Assembly: GCA_037355855.1 (NCBI GenBank)
Contig: CM074766.1
Coordinates: 2,852,001 to 2,916,000, forward strand
Origin: Pseudo-nitzschia pungens
Lineage: Eukaryota; Bacillariophyta; Bacillariophyceae; Bacillariales; Bacillariaceae
Direction of reading: 5' to 3'
Length of the DNA: 64,000 nt
The position numbers were made by a program, and so were the translations under genes. The notes under the pieces are model-generated. The model was not told where the DNA came from. It searched no databases and worked only from the letters and a program-made list of their open reading frames with translations. This document shows positions 39,416 to 47,911 of this stretch, in pieces (position 1 is the first letter of the stretch; each line of letters starts with the position of its first letter).

Positions 39416-42400
39416 CCCCCCCTCACTTGCAGGATCGAATCTTGGAAATAATTTGGAGTCCCATTTTGTGTCATGTTGAAGACTGTCCATGAGAGGATCG
39501 ATATTGCAAGTGGAGCAAAAGATTTTGTGGATTCTATGGGGTAGGGATGTCTGTGGGTTTGTGGTGTTGTGGTTAGTGGTGTTGTTGGACATGGATCGTT
39601 GGGCATATAGTGGTGGTACTCGGCCCATAAAGATGTCTGTGTGCTCATGGAATTTGATTCTTCCGGTTGGTTTGCTCAGAGAATCGCTGTAGTTCTCATC
39701 AGATTTAGTTTCAACGAAGTCAATAAATTCATCATCTGTCCATTGGAGGATCACGAAGTGTTTCATCTCGACATGGCGTGTGCGTCGGGTTGGTTGGTGT
39801 GCGTTTGCCATGCGGACACCGCCGTGGTTGTCTGCAATGATGGGAGTGGCTGTTGTTTGTGGGATGAGGAGTTCCGCAAGAATCCATCTTAAATAGAGTG
39901 CCGCTTTGCCCGCATCTGCCATGTTACAGAATTCAGCTTCTGTAGAGCTCTGTGCAATGGTTGGTTGGAGGCGAGTTCTATAATAGACCGCTGCGCCTGC
40001 TAGGAGGATGACGATGCCTCCCATGGATCGGCGCTGGAGTCGATCGGATGCCCATGTCGTGTCACAGGCGCCCAGTAATGAGAGTGGGTGTGTGTTAGTT
40101 CGAAATTTCGATAGTGACGCAGATGATGATACTGGGGTAGGGGGTGGCATGTTATGGAGGTCCTCTCTTGGTTCTGGTCGCCAGAATGTAAGTCCATTGT
40201 GTTTGGTAGCGAGGAGGTATGCATAGACTGCCTTGACTGCTTCGTAGTGTATTTTGGCAGGTTGGTGGGAGTGTTGACTAAGCATGATGACGGCAACGGA
40301 GATGTCTATTCTGCAAATGGTGAGTGCATATATTAGTTCCCCTATGCATTGTCTGTAGCTGAAACCCATCGCTTTTTCTAGTTTCAGTGCTTCTTTCGAA
40401 TCGGTAGGACCGATGGTGGTTTGGAGCTCTTTCTGGTATGTTGGGTCCTCGCGCATTGGAGTGGGTCGGTTCCGACATTTGAGATTTTGCCAGCCATGGT
40501 GGTCTATGATATTTTCGATGTAGGTTTGGCAGTGTAGGTGATTGAAATGGCGTGTCTGATCTACATGGACGCCGTTAAATTTCCTTATGGTGCCTAGAAT
40601 ATTGAGTGGGTTGGTCATCCGGCGTTGTATTTGGTCTCTAATTCGGTCGCAAATGTGCTCGTCTTTGTTTGCGATTAGAAAGTCATCAACTTGACGAAGA
40701 ATAAGGGTGAGATTGCCAGCGTCGTCGTGCTTATAGTACAGACAAGGTTCGTGAGTAGTGGGTTTGAAGCCCATTTCAGTTACAAGGAGTTTGGATATAT
40801 ACTTATCCCATAGGCGTGGTGATTCGGGGTGTCCTTGGAGGGCTTTCTGAATGGGTATAACTTGCCCAATTGGTATTGGAGGACGACCCAGGTGCTCAGT
40901 CCACCATTGTAAGAAAGGACCATCTACTTTCATGTAGAAGGGACTTGTAGGTGCTGGGGCTTCAGCGAAAGCGTTGCCTACGTCATAACCGACACATTTT
41001 AGGTTTAGGGCTGCAGCGATAGCCCAGGTTAATCGATGTACGGGTTGTTCGACACATGCAGCGTATGTTTCAGCAAGTGTAACTGCTTTACCATAACGTT
41101 TGCCTCCATTGCATGTGCCGCGTGCTTTCTGAATTGATTTACCGGTGAGTGGGTCTTCTTTGTAGAGGTATGTCCAGACCCATGGGAGGATTGTCATACC
41201 TGGGGTGGGGTCAACAGGGTCGCCGAACATTCCTACTTTGTGGTATCGATTGAGTTGTTTCCACTCTGATTTTAGGAACCCATCCCATTCTGGTGTTCCT
41301 TGGAGTTTACGCCGAGTCAGTTTAGCAATGTTAAGTTTTTCAGTGGTGGTGGTTGCGGAGTCAATATCTGGTGGCCATTCGTGTTTGTTTTGCCAAAGGT
41401 CTTGTTGATTATTGAGGTTATGAAGGTGGTGAGCAATGACATTAAGTTGGTCAGCTTGTAAGGTGGGGATGCCGTCACCATTGAGGGCAAAGCCCGTAAG
41501 AGTACCAAACGTAAACTTGATCGTACGGCAGTGAGTTGCTCTAGCGGACGTTATGGCGTCAATAATATTCTTTGGTGTAGAGATTGGTTGGTCATTCACT
41601 GATGTGATGATGGTGCCCCGTAGGCGTCGTTTCCAGTTGCGAATATGCATGTGTGCTGTCGTGCCGATTTGGATATTGGTGAGCTCAACACATCCAGAGA
41701 GATCCGGATGGGGTTGTACAATGAATCCAAGGGTTGGGTGGAAGCTGCTATGTTTAACAAGTGGAAGGGTGTGTGAGGTTTCAAACATAAATTTGTTGGT
41801 TGAGATATCAAGGGTCTCGATTTCCGGTATAAGGGCAGCAATGTCTGGTCTTTCAAACTTCGTCCAAAATACACTGGCAGTTAGTTTGGCTGCGGCCGCT
41901 GCTGTGTATGGTGTGGGTGATGTTTGTATGATTTCCTCAATCAGTTGTGCATTGTCGTATGGTTTAGGGTCCTGGAGGCTCCAGGTTACCTTTTCGGGAG
42001 AGCAGTTTGTTGTGTGTTCTCGCGATGGTCCCTCCGTAAAAATAGACATAAGATGGGATGCAGCAGGTGAATGTTGATTGGGTGTTTCACCATATTGGAG
42101 TTCATCTTTAGAATCGTGGCGTGCAGTTTTCTCGGTTCCAGTGTGAATATCCAGATAGCGTATATTGTCGGTTGTTCCACTGTAGCCCAAGAATATGCCT
42201 TCGTACGTCCAGGGGTTGGTGGTGGTGGGTCGTGTCCCTGGTTTCTTAGCAGTTATTTTAGAGCCAAATGTGATGAGGTTGTCCATGAGGGGGATGCGTC
42301 CGGTATATGCTTGGAGGGTGGTCATATCGATGGCGGTGTGGTATGTCCTATTGTAGAGCCAGGTTGCATGCAGGAGTGCGTCGGTCCAATATTCAGTGCC

Positions 42401-44410
42401 CAAACCGGCAGAATAGAGGAGGCAACGAATGCGTTCTTTGAGTGTGCGATGTGGACGTTCCACAATTCCATTTTGGGATGATGCGTCGGCAGCTGTGCTT
42501 TGTGATGTATAACCATGGTCTTGCGCTGTTTTCTGGAATTGATGTGATTTAGAGAGTTCACCGCCACCGTCTGTCGTGATAGTGCAGTGGAGGTGATCAG
42601 CACATAGATCCATGAGGGAGGATTGATCATCTGTGTGGAGCTCGTAGTTGCACTCACGTATAGTATTGGAGACTGTTTTGGATTTAGCGAGATACCCATC
42701 AGAAGTTGTTGTGATGATGGCTTTGTGGGGTTCTGTCGTTTTAATACCGTGTTTGCGAAGAAAGCGTTCGATAATATCGATTGGAGGGGTTTTGGACTTT
42801 ACTGGGAAGGTCCATAGGGCTCGTGTAGCGGCGTCGATGATGGTGAGGAAGCCTATGTAACCCTGGCGGCTCTTCTTAATTGTTGTGTTGGCTTTGGCGT
42901 TGGATTGCAAGATTTCTTGGAGGTTGGATGGTCCGCTAACAAAAGAGAGGTCCATGTGGAAAGATTGTGCTGGGATGAACATCTCTTTTTTGTTGTTGCT
43001 CGTGGTACCATGGTATTTCGTCATTTTGCTCTTTTCACAGAATGGGCATTTGAAAAATGGGACACGAGAGGGGATTGGTGGAATGCCATCGACCACTTTT
43101 TGCGTGCGATAAAGAGTGGAGGGTGAGATATGTCCATAACGTTGATGCCAAAGTTCTAAGTTTTTAAGTGCTTTGGAGAGACCGCTTGTCCATGATTTGG
43201 TACGGGATGCTATGGTTTGTTTGGTGTCCGATGTGTCATTTGAGGTACTTATCTCGTGATTGAGGGCGTTTGCCCGTAGATGGTTGACATGTTTCGCTAT
43301 ATGGGTGTTTTCCTGGTGTGCGTCATGGTGTGCGTCATGGTGGGGTGTGTTCGTATTGTAGAGTAAGATCTTGTTTGGTGTGTACCATTCTCCGTTCGCG
43401 TTGCGAGTTGTGGTAATGGATTCGATAGTTCGTTTATTATGGTCTGTAAAGCGTACAGTGCCAGTACCGTTGTTTAGTCCTTCCTGGATAAACGCGTAGT
43501 GTGCGTGTTGGCGCTGATAGTTGTCCGGTGATAGGACTGTTCCGGTAGATCCCGGAGTGAGAATAGTACGCCAACGCATGATCGTGCCTTGGTCTGATAC
43601 AATTTTGATGTGCCCTTCTCCTAACGCTTGTAGGGTCGTGGGTGGTTCATCGGGAGTTGTACTAGTCTTAGAGAATACGCCGACTTGGGCTGGGTGGGAG
43701 TATGGTTGGTAGTTGTGTAAAATAGAGCGGTCGTTGGTCGCAGAGATGTTGGCGCCTGTGTCTGCTTGAAGTGGGGCTGTTTTTAGGGTATATAATTTGT
43801 TGTCTTTGTTGTCCAGTGACATGTCTGCTGGTTGTCGTTGTAGGAGTTTAATATGTGGGGCAGGCGTGTTCGAAATGTCCAGCATAAGTTTTTGTTGGTT
43901 ACCTCTGTATTTACGGCGTATGAAGTGGGGAGTCATTCGAATATTTGATTCGTGGGAGTATTGCTCGCCAGTTAGTGTGTCTGGTATATATTCAAATGGA
44001 GTTAGTTGATTCTCAGGCGGGGTTGCCTTGTGTTCATGGGAATTAGGGTTTTTCGTGTCGGTATACGAGGAATATGTCTTGGAGGTGTGTGTGGTTGGCA
44101 TTGGTGTGTTCTTATTACAGACTGAACACGTTGGCTGGGAGAGTGTAAGCGTATGGATCGTGGGAGTGGAGTTCATGTATGTATTAGTGGACGTATTTGT
44201 ATTTGCGGATGGGGTGTAGTGTTTCAAGTTTTGAGAGGTACCGGTCGCCTTGAGATTGGTGCTGTTCTTGTTGGCTATAACGGGTTCAGTACTGTTCGAA
44301 GGTAGCTCGTCGTGGGGAGATAACTTCGTGTTTAGTGGGTATTTTTCGCTGGTTGTTACTGTGTTCATAAAATCTGTTTTGGCTGTGGGGAATGTAGTGG
44401 TCGTGGCCAT
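39383..44410 (-). CDS. Copia pol polyprotein (protease, integrase, RT, RNase H)
   Basis: 1675 residues from ATG 44410, which lies in a strong accATGG context. Domains: aspartic protease ADTGANISA (~216); GAG-pre-integrase H-H-C-C zinc region (LWHQRYGH ~420, CPFCEKSK ~455); integrase core with DDE residues near D487 (FHMDLS), D614 (TTDGGGEL) and E651 (IVERPHR); a PDZ-like segment (~870-985); RT with YDVGNAFAEAP (~1142) and QVDDFLIANK (~1240); RNase H with D1450, E1493, D1527 and RHVEMKHF. The RT catalytic box is QVDD where YVDD is usual. The same frame runs back through 47 sense codons to the gag UAG at 44552-44554, so expression could be by stop readthrough or by a separate start. The C-terminal residues (CEDESRIASE) are encoded inside the 3' LTR. 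Confidence 0.93.
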   Translation of the reverse strand: MATTTTFPTAKTDFMNTVTTSEKYPLNTKLSPHDELPSNSTEPVIANKNSTNLKATGTSQNLKHYTPSANTNTSTNTYMNSTPTIHTLTLSQPTCSVCNKNTPMPTTHTSKTYSSYTDTKNPNSHEHKATPPENQLTPFEYIPDTLTGEQYSHESNIRMTPHFIRRKYRGNQQKLMLDISNTPAPHIKLLQRQPADMSLDNKDNKLYTLKTAPLQADTGANISATNDRSILHNYQPYSHPAQVGVFSKTSTTPDEPPTTLQALGEGHIKIVSDQGTIMRWRTILTPGSTGTVLSPDNYQRQHAHYAFIQEGLNNGTGTVRFTDHNKRTIESITTTRNANGEWYTPNKILLYNTNTPHHDAHHDAHQENTHIAKHVNHLRANALNHEISTSNDTSDTKQTIASRTKSWTSGLSKALKNLELWHQRYGHISPSTLYRTQKVVDGIPPIPSRVPFFKCPFCEKSKMTKYHGTTSNNKKEMFIPAQSFHMDLSFVSGPSNLQEILQSNAKANTTIKKSRQGYIGFLTIIDAATRALWTFPVKSKTPPIDIIERFLRKHGIKTTEPHKAIITTTSDGYLAKSKTVSNTIRECNYELHTDDQSSLMDLCADHLHCTITTDGGGELSKSHQFQKTAQDHGYTSQSTAADASSQNGIVERPHRTLKERIRCLLYSAGLGTEYWTDALLHATWLYNRTYHTAIDMTTLQAYTGRIPLMDNLITFGSKITAKKPGTRPTTTNPWTYEGIFLGYSGTTDNIRYLDIHTGTEKTARHDSKDELQYGETPNQHSPAASHLMSIFTEGPSREHTTNCSPEKVTWSLQDPKPYDNAQLIEEIIQTSPTPYTAAAAAKLTASVFWTKFERPDIAALIPEIETLDISTNKFMFETSHTLPLVKHSSFHPTLGFIVQPHPDLSGCVELTNIQIGTTAHMHIRNWKRRLRGTIITSVNDQPISTPKNIIDAITSARATHCRTIKFTFGTLTGFALNGDGIPTLQADQLNVIAHHLHNLNNQQDLWQNKHEWPPDIDSATTTTEKLNIAKLTRRKLQGTPEWDGFLKSEWKQLNRYHKVGMFGDPVDPTPGMTILPWVWTYLYKEDPLTGKSIQKARGTCNGGKRYGKAVTLAETYAACVEQPVHRLTWAIAAALNLKCVGYDVGNAFAEAPAPTSPFYMKVDGPFLQWWTEHLGRPPIPIGQVIPIQKALQGHPESPRLWDKYISKLLVTEMGFKPTTHEPCLYYKHDDAGNLTLILRQVDDFLIANKDEHICDRIRDQIQRRMTNPLNILGTIRKFNGVHVDQTRHFNHLHCQTYIENIIDHHGWQNLKCRNRPTPMREDPTYQKELQTTIGPTDSKEALKLEKAMGFSYRQCIGELIYALTICRIDISVAVIMLSQHSHQPAKIHYEAVKAVYAYLLATKHNGLTFWRPEPREDLHNMPPPTPVSSSASLSKFRTNTHPLSLLGACDTTWASDRLQRRSMGGIVILLAGAAVYYRTRLQPTIAQSSTEAEFCNMADAGKAALYLRWILAELLIPQTTATPIIADNHGGVRMANAHQPTRRTRHVEMKHFVILQWTDDEFIDFVETKSDENYSDSLSKPTGRIKFHEHTDIFMGRVPPLYAQRSMSNNTTNHNTTNPQTSLPHRIHKIFCSTCNIDPLMDSLQHDTKWDSKLFPRFDPASEGGCEDESRIASE
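39416..39426 (-). other. Polypurine tract of the copia element
   Basis: In element orientation a purine run GTGAGGGGGGG immediately precedes the 3' LTR, as required for plus-strand priming. It also lies within the pol coding frame. Confidence 0.8.
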
Positions 44411-44551
44411 GGTGTGTATTGAGAGTGGTGGGGTAAAGAGTGTGATATCTGGATGGTCATGGCGTGCGTTGGTGTGGAATCTTGTTAGTTGGATATGTGG
44501 GTCAATGAGTTTTTGTTTAGGCCGAGCCTCGCTAGAGACACGGCGTGTATC

Positions 44552-47500
44552 CTATTCGGTGTTGGGGTCCATTGCTTGTACATAGATTTCACGATGTGTT
44601 TCGTGATCTTGTTCGGTGAGTGGAAGGTGTTGGAGGTTGGTGTCTACTAGTTTGACTACATTTTTGAGATTCATTGTACGGTATTTGTCAGCGTTTGTTT
44701 TGAATTCCTCGGGGTGTTCCTTCGCATATTGGAGAATGTGGTAATGCTGAGCGCCGATACGGCAGATTTGGTCGTTGATGTTATGACCATACATCTTACA
44801 GCATGTGCATTGTTTCTTGTTCTTGTATTCAAATCGCTTCTTTGGGCTAGGGGTATCGACAACTCGATGGATCGTAGGTTGGTGAGGTGTCTGCAGGGAT
44901 GGATTTGAAATAGGATAGTCGATTAGGAAGTTCAACATGCCTGTGAGTTGGAGCGGACGTGGGAGTGGTGTAGAATGAGCATTTGGTGTGGTGCGGTGAT
45001 GGGTGTCCAGCTGTGTCATAAGACACATGCCAGCAGGGAAGTTGTGGTGTTGCATTGCTTGGTGGATCATTTCATAGCTTTGGTCTAATTCGGAATAGTG
45101 GTGTTGTCGTGTGAGTTCGCATTGGCGTACAAAGCTCTGTAGTTTGCCTACGTACGTGCTGGGATCATCGGTAGGTTCCCATGTGGGGCCCCATCCGGTT
45201 TTGGTCGGGCGGAGGTAGGAGAGGGAGGTACGTGCGATGGCGTATAGCGCTTCATATCCTTGTTGTTTGTATTGATATGGAGAGAGGAGGCCGCGTAGTA
45301 GAGTATTTTCCGGTGCGATCATGAGTTTGAGTACTCGATAGAGATATGCGCTGATTTTTGCTATGTTTTCTTCTGTCTCAATGTGAGTGGATGGAAGGCA
45401 CGTATTTTCAACATGTAGTTGGTCCAGTGGTGCGATAGGGAGGCTTTCGATCATGAAGGCTGCTTGGATGTCCTGGTAGAGTGCAGTGAATTCCATGTCG
45501 GTCAAGTATCGGTTTTCAGTGGGAATCAGGGTAGGGTCTAGGTGGCGTTTCTCTAGGTTGTTAATGGAGCGGCTGACACGATGGTTCATTTTGTGGTGAG
45601 ATTCTTTGCGTTGGCTTCTAAGGTGTTCATCGAACTTTTGTTGATTACGGATTAGGCCGTTTTTGTGTCGGGGAAAGTTGATCTTGGTATTCTGGGTGGA
45701 AGGTGGGGAGTCGATGGAGTCTGAGTCGGGGTCGGAATGACTGGAGCTGTCACTCGAGGTGTCGGAGCTGTCAGATGGGTTGCCATCTGGTGATGGTTGT
45801 GTGGAGTTGCTGTCCGGTGGTTGTTGTGTTGGTGATGTGTCGATCGATTGTAGGTGTGTGGTGAGTGCAGTTTGGATATATTCAGCGAGGGTTTCCGAGT
45901 TTGTGATGAAAGATTCCATCTTTAGGTTGACATGTTGTTGGAATTTATCAGATGAGGTGATGGTGTCAAGTTGATTGATGATGACTGATTTGATCATTTC
46001 CTGTTCTTTGTTGATATATTCCGTAATTTTGCCTGGGATTGTAGACTCCAGTGTGTGCTTTTCGATGTCAATGTTGTCTCTGGTTTCGGTAAGTTGAGTG
46101 TGGATTTCGGAGTTTATGGTATTGATTTCGGTTTTGAGGCGTTTGAGGTTATTGGTAGTGTGTTGGGTGATGTTGTTCTTGGTATGTTGGGCTTGGGTTT
46201 GAAGTGTAGTGAGTTGAGTTTTGACTATGGTGTCGATTTCGTTTTGTATCTTGCTCACGATGGTGTCTTTAATGCTTTGAATGATGTGGTTTCGGTCGGA
46301 GTCGATGTTCTGGAGTTTTGTTATGATCATGTTTTCGAGTTGTTCGTCGGCGGCAACGATGTGGGTGAGTGTTGTTTCTGAAAGTTGTTGGCTGTATTGG
46401 TCTTGGTGTTTGGTGGCTTTCTGTTGTTGTTCCTTGATAGTGTCTTGGATCTGTTGGTGGACAGTGGTTTGGAGTTGGGCTATTTTTTGCATGGCGGCGT
46501 GGGAGGTTTTCTGGATATCTGTCAGGATTTCTTTGGAGAGTGTGTGTTTTGTTGTGTGGGTTGAGAGTGTGCTGGTCTCGTCTTTTAGGGAGGATAGAAT
46601 TGACGTTGCTTTCTTGATGCGGATGTCAAGGGCCCAGCTTGTGGAGGTTGCGGTAGAGAGGTCTTGTTCGAGTTTCGAGGCTTGTGCGATTGCGTTGGTA
46701 AGGTTCGTGGTTGCGTTGGAGATTGAGTTGTATTTATTAGTCAGGGAGTTGATTGTGGTTTCCATTGTTTGGATTTGGTGTTGGAGGTGTTGGGTGTGTT
46801 TGGTGATTGCTTCATTGATGAGTTGTTGGGTTGATTTTGGGTTATCGATAGAGTCAATTTCATTGTCGATCTGTTGAAATCCTTCTTCAAATGCTTTGAT
46901 TTGGTCGTCGACAGAGGGGTGGATAGTGGTGGCATATTCCTGTGCAAATTGAGTAGCGAGGTTTGTCGGTGGTGGTGGTATGGAGTCTTCTGTTGAGGTG
47001 GATTGTGCGTCATCGTTGGTGGGTTTTGCGTCTTGCTGGATTTTTGTTTCTTCTTGTTGCATTTTGTGGTTGAGGTGAGTAATTAGTTTGGAACTGTATA
47101 GGTATCTTGTGATTTCTTTGTCGGGGTTCGGTGGAGGGATTTGGAAGTGGTTCCTGTGGAGAAGTGTTTGAAGTACTTCTCCTAGGGCAGTTAGTTTGTC
47201 GGTGTCGTCCATGGTGTCAGTGTGAATGACGTTCATGAGGTTGGTGTATGTGGGTCCTGTTGGTGGGTATTTCGGTTTGAATTGGAATGTTTCTTCATAT
47301 TCTGTGTTAGATTGCGGAAAAGTGAGTTCGATGGCTCGTATTTCGCGTTGTAGAGTTCCAGGATATTCGGAGAGTTCAAGGTGGGTGGTGTCGGTGTGTT
47401 TAATGGGTTTGGGGGGGGTCATGTATTGTTTCATTGGTTTTTGTTTCATGGGGTCGTCTGGTTCCTGTTGTTTCTTCTTACGTCGGGTCTTGACCGCCAT
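44552..47500 (-). CDS. Copia gag protein
   Basis: 982 residues from ATG 47500 in strong context (accATGGCG), ending in UAG at 44552-44554 directly in frame with pol. The N-terminus is basic. A long central region is rich in Gln, Thr and Asn with heptad-like hydrophobic spacing, suggesting an extended coiled coil (about 190-560). A Ser/Asp-rich linker follows, then a compact segment around LYQDIQAAFMIESLPI. Near the C-terminus CTCCKMYGHNINDQIC gives C-x2-C-x4-H-x6-C, a variant nucleocapsid zinc knuckle (the usual spacing is x2, x4, x4). The length is large for a copia gag. It packages element RNA in virus-like particles by family analogy. Confidence 0.88.
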   Translation of the reverse strand: MAVKTRRKKKQQEPDDPMKQKPMKQYMTPPKPIKHTDTTHLELSEYPGTLQREIRAIELTFPQSNTEYEETFQFKPKYPPTGPTYTNLMNVIHTDTMDDTDKLTALGEVLQTLLHRNHFQIPPPNPDKEITRYLYSSKLITHLNHKMQQEETKIQQDAKPTNDDAQSTSTEDSIPPPPTNLATQFAQEYATTIHPSVDDQIKAFEEGFQQIDNEIDSIDNPKSTQQLINEAITKHTQHLQHQIQTMETTINSLTNKYNSISNATTNLTNAIAQASKLEQDLSTATSTSWALDIRIKKATSILSSLKDETSTLSTHTTKHTLSKEILTDIQKTSHAAMQKIAQLQTTVHQQIQDTIKEQQQKATKHQDQYSQQLSETTLTHIVAADEQLENMIITKLQNIDSDRNHIIQSIKDTIVSKIQNEIDTIVKTQLTTLQTQAQHTKNNITQHTTNNLKRLKTEINTINSEIHTQLTETRDNIDIEKHTLESTIPGKITEYINKEQEMIKSVIINQLDTITSSDKFQQHVNLKMESFITNSETLAEYIQTALTTHLQSIDTSPTQQPPDSNSTQPSPDGNPSDSSDTSSDSSSHSDPDSDSIDSPPSTQNTKINFPRHKNGLIRNQQKFDEHLRSQRKESHHKMNHRVSRSINNLEKRHLDPTLIPTENRYLTDMEFTALYQDIQAAFMIESLPIAPLDQLHVENTCLPSTHIETEENIAKISAYLYRVLKLMIAPENTLLRGLLSPYQYKQQGYEALYAIARTSLSYLRPTKTGWGPTWEPTDDPSTYVGKLQSFVRQCELTRQHHYSELDQSYEMIHQAMQHHNFPAGMCLMTQLDTHHRTTPNAHSTPLPRPLQLTGMLNFLIDYPISNPSLQTPHQPTIHRVVDTPSPKKRFEYKNKKQCTCCKMYGHNINDQICRIGAQHYHILQYAKEHPEEFKTNADKYRTMNLKNVVKLVDTNLQHLPLTEQDHETHREIYVQAMDPNTE

Positions 47501-47801
47501 GGTGATTGTTTCTTTTCGTTATCTAAGTGGGTATGTTGTTCTGTGGCAAGGGGAAGGTCGTAGGGTTCGGGGTGTCAGTTTTGTTGGCGTAGGATTCTAC
47601 GTGATTTGGTACTCAGCTGACGGGCGGGTTTTTCACAAAAAAATTCCGCGAAAATACACAGGCTTCGAAAAACGATTGTGGTCGATCCAGATGTTCGTGG
47701 TCGATCTAGATGTTCCTCTGTTGTGGCGAAAGCAGTAATCACTCTGCTATGTTGTTGTTTGACTTGGTTGTTTGATATAGGTGATGAGAGTAGTCAATGT
47801 T
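47501..47801 (-). other. Copia 5' untranslated leader
   Basis: About 300 bases between the primer site and gag, without a long frame of its own. It contains a 21-bp near-perfect tandem repeat (gtggtcgatccagatgttcg type) at about 47679-47720. Confidence 0.6.
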
Positions 47802-47811
47802 GCTCATAACC
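47801..47811 (-). other. Primer-binding site matching the initiator tRNA anticodon arm
   Basis: Directly after the 5' LTR, in element orientation, comes GGTTATGAGCA. Its complement GCTCATAACC matches the conserved anticodon stem-loop of eukaryotic initiator tRNA-Met. Drosophila copia primes with an initiator-tRNA 5' half at the same place, so half-tRNA priming is inferred. Confidence 0.7.
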
Positions 47812-47906
47812 TGCAAAATGTACGTGTGCTCTCTACTGTCGATATAATCGCATGTATTTAGTAAAGAGTGAGGTTATTCACTAGCTATTCGGGATTCATC
47901 CTCACA
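47812..47906 (-). repeat. 5' LTR of the copia element
   Basis: 95 bp, with no differences that I can see from 39321-39415. It is followed outward by the second TTGAG target duplication. Confidence 0.95.
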
Positions 47907-47911
47907 TTGAG

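Larger units (their letters stand above)
39321..47906 (-). mobile_element. Complete Ty1/copia-type LTR retrotransposon, 8586 bp
   Basis: Bounded by 95-bp direct repeats (39321-39415 and 47812-47906) with TG...CA ends in element orientation, which I read as identical base for base. The flanking 5-bp target duplication is TTGAG (39316-39320 and 47907-47911). In element order (minus strand): LTR, primer site, gag, pol with protease-integrase-RT-RNase H, polypurine tract, LTR. The integrase-before-RT order defines copia/Pseudoviridae. All hallmark motifs are intact and the LTRs are identical, so the insertion is young and may still be competent. It lies in intergenic DNA and splits no visible gene. 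Confidence 0.95.
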
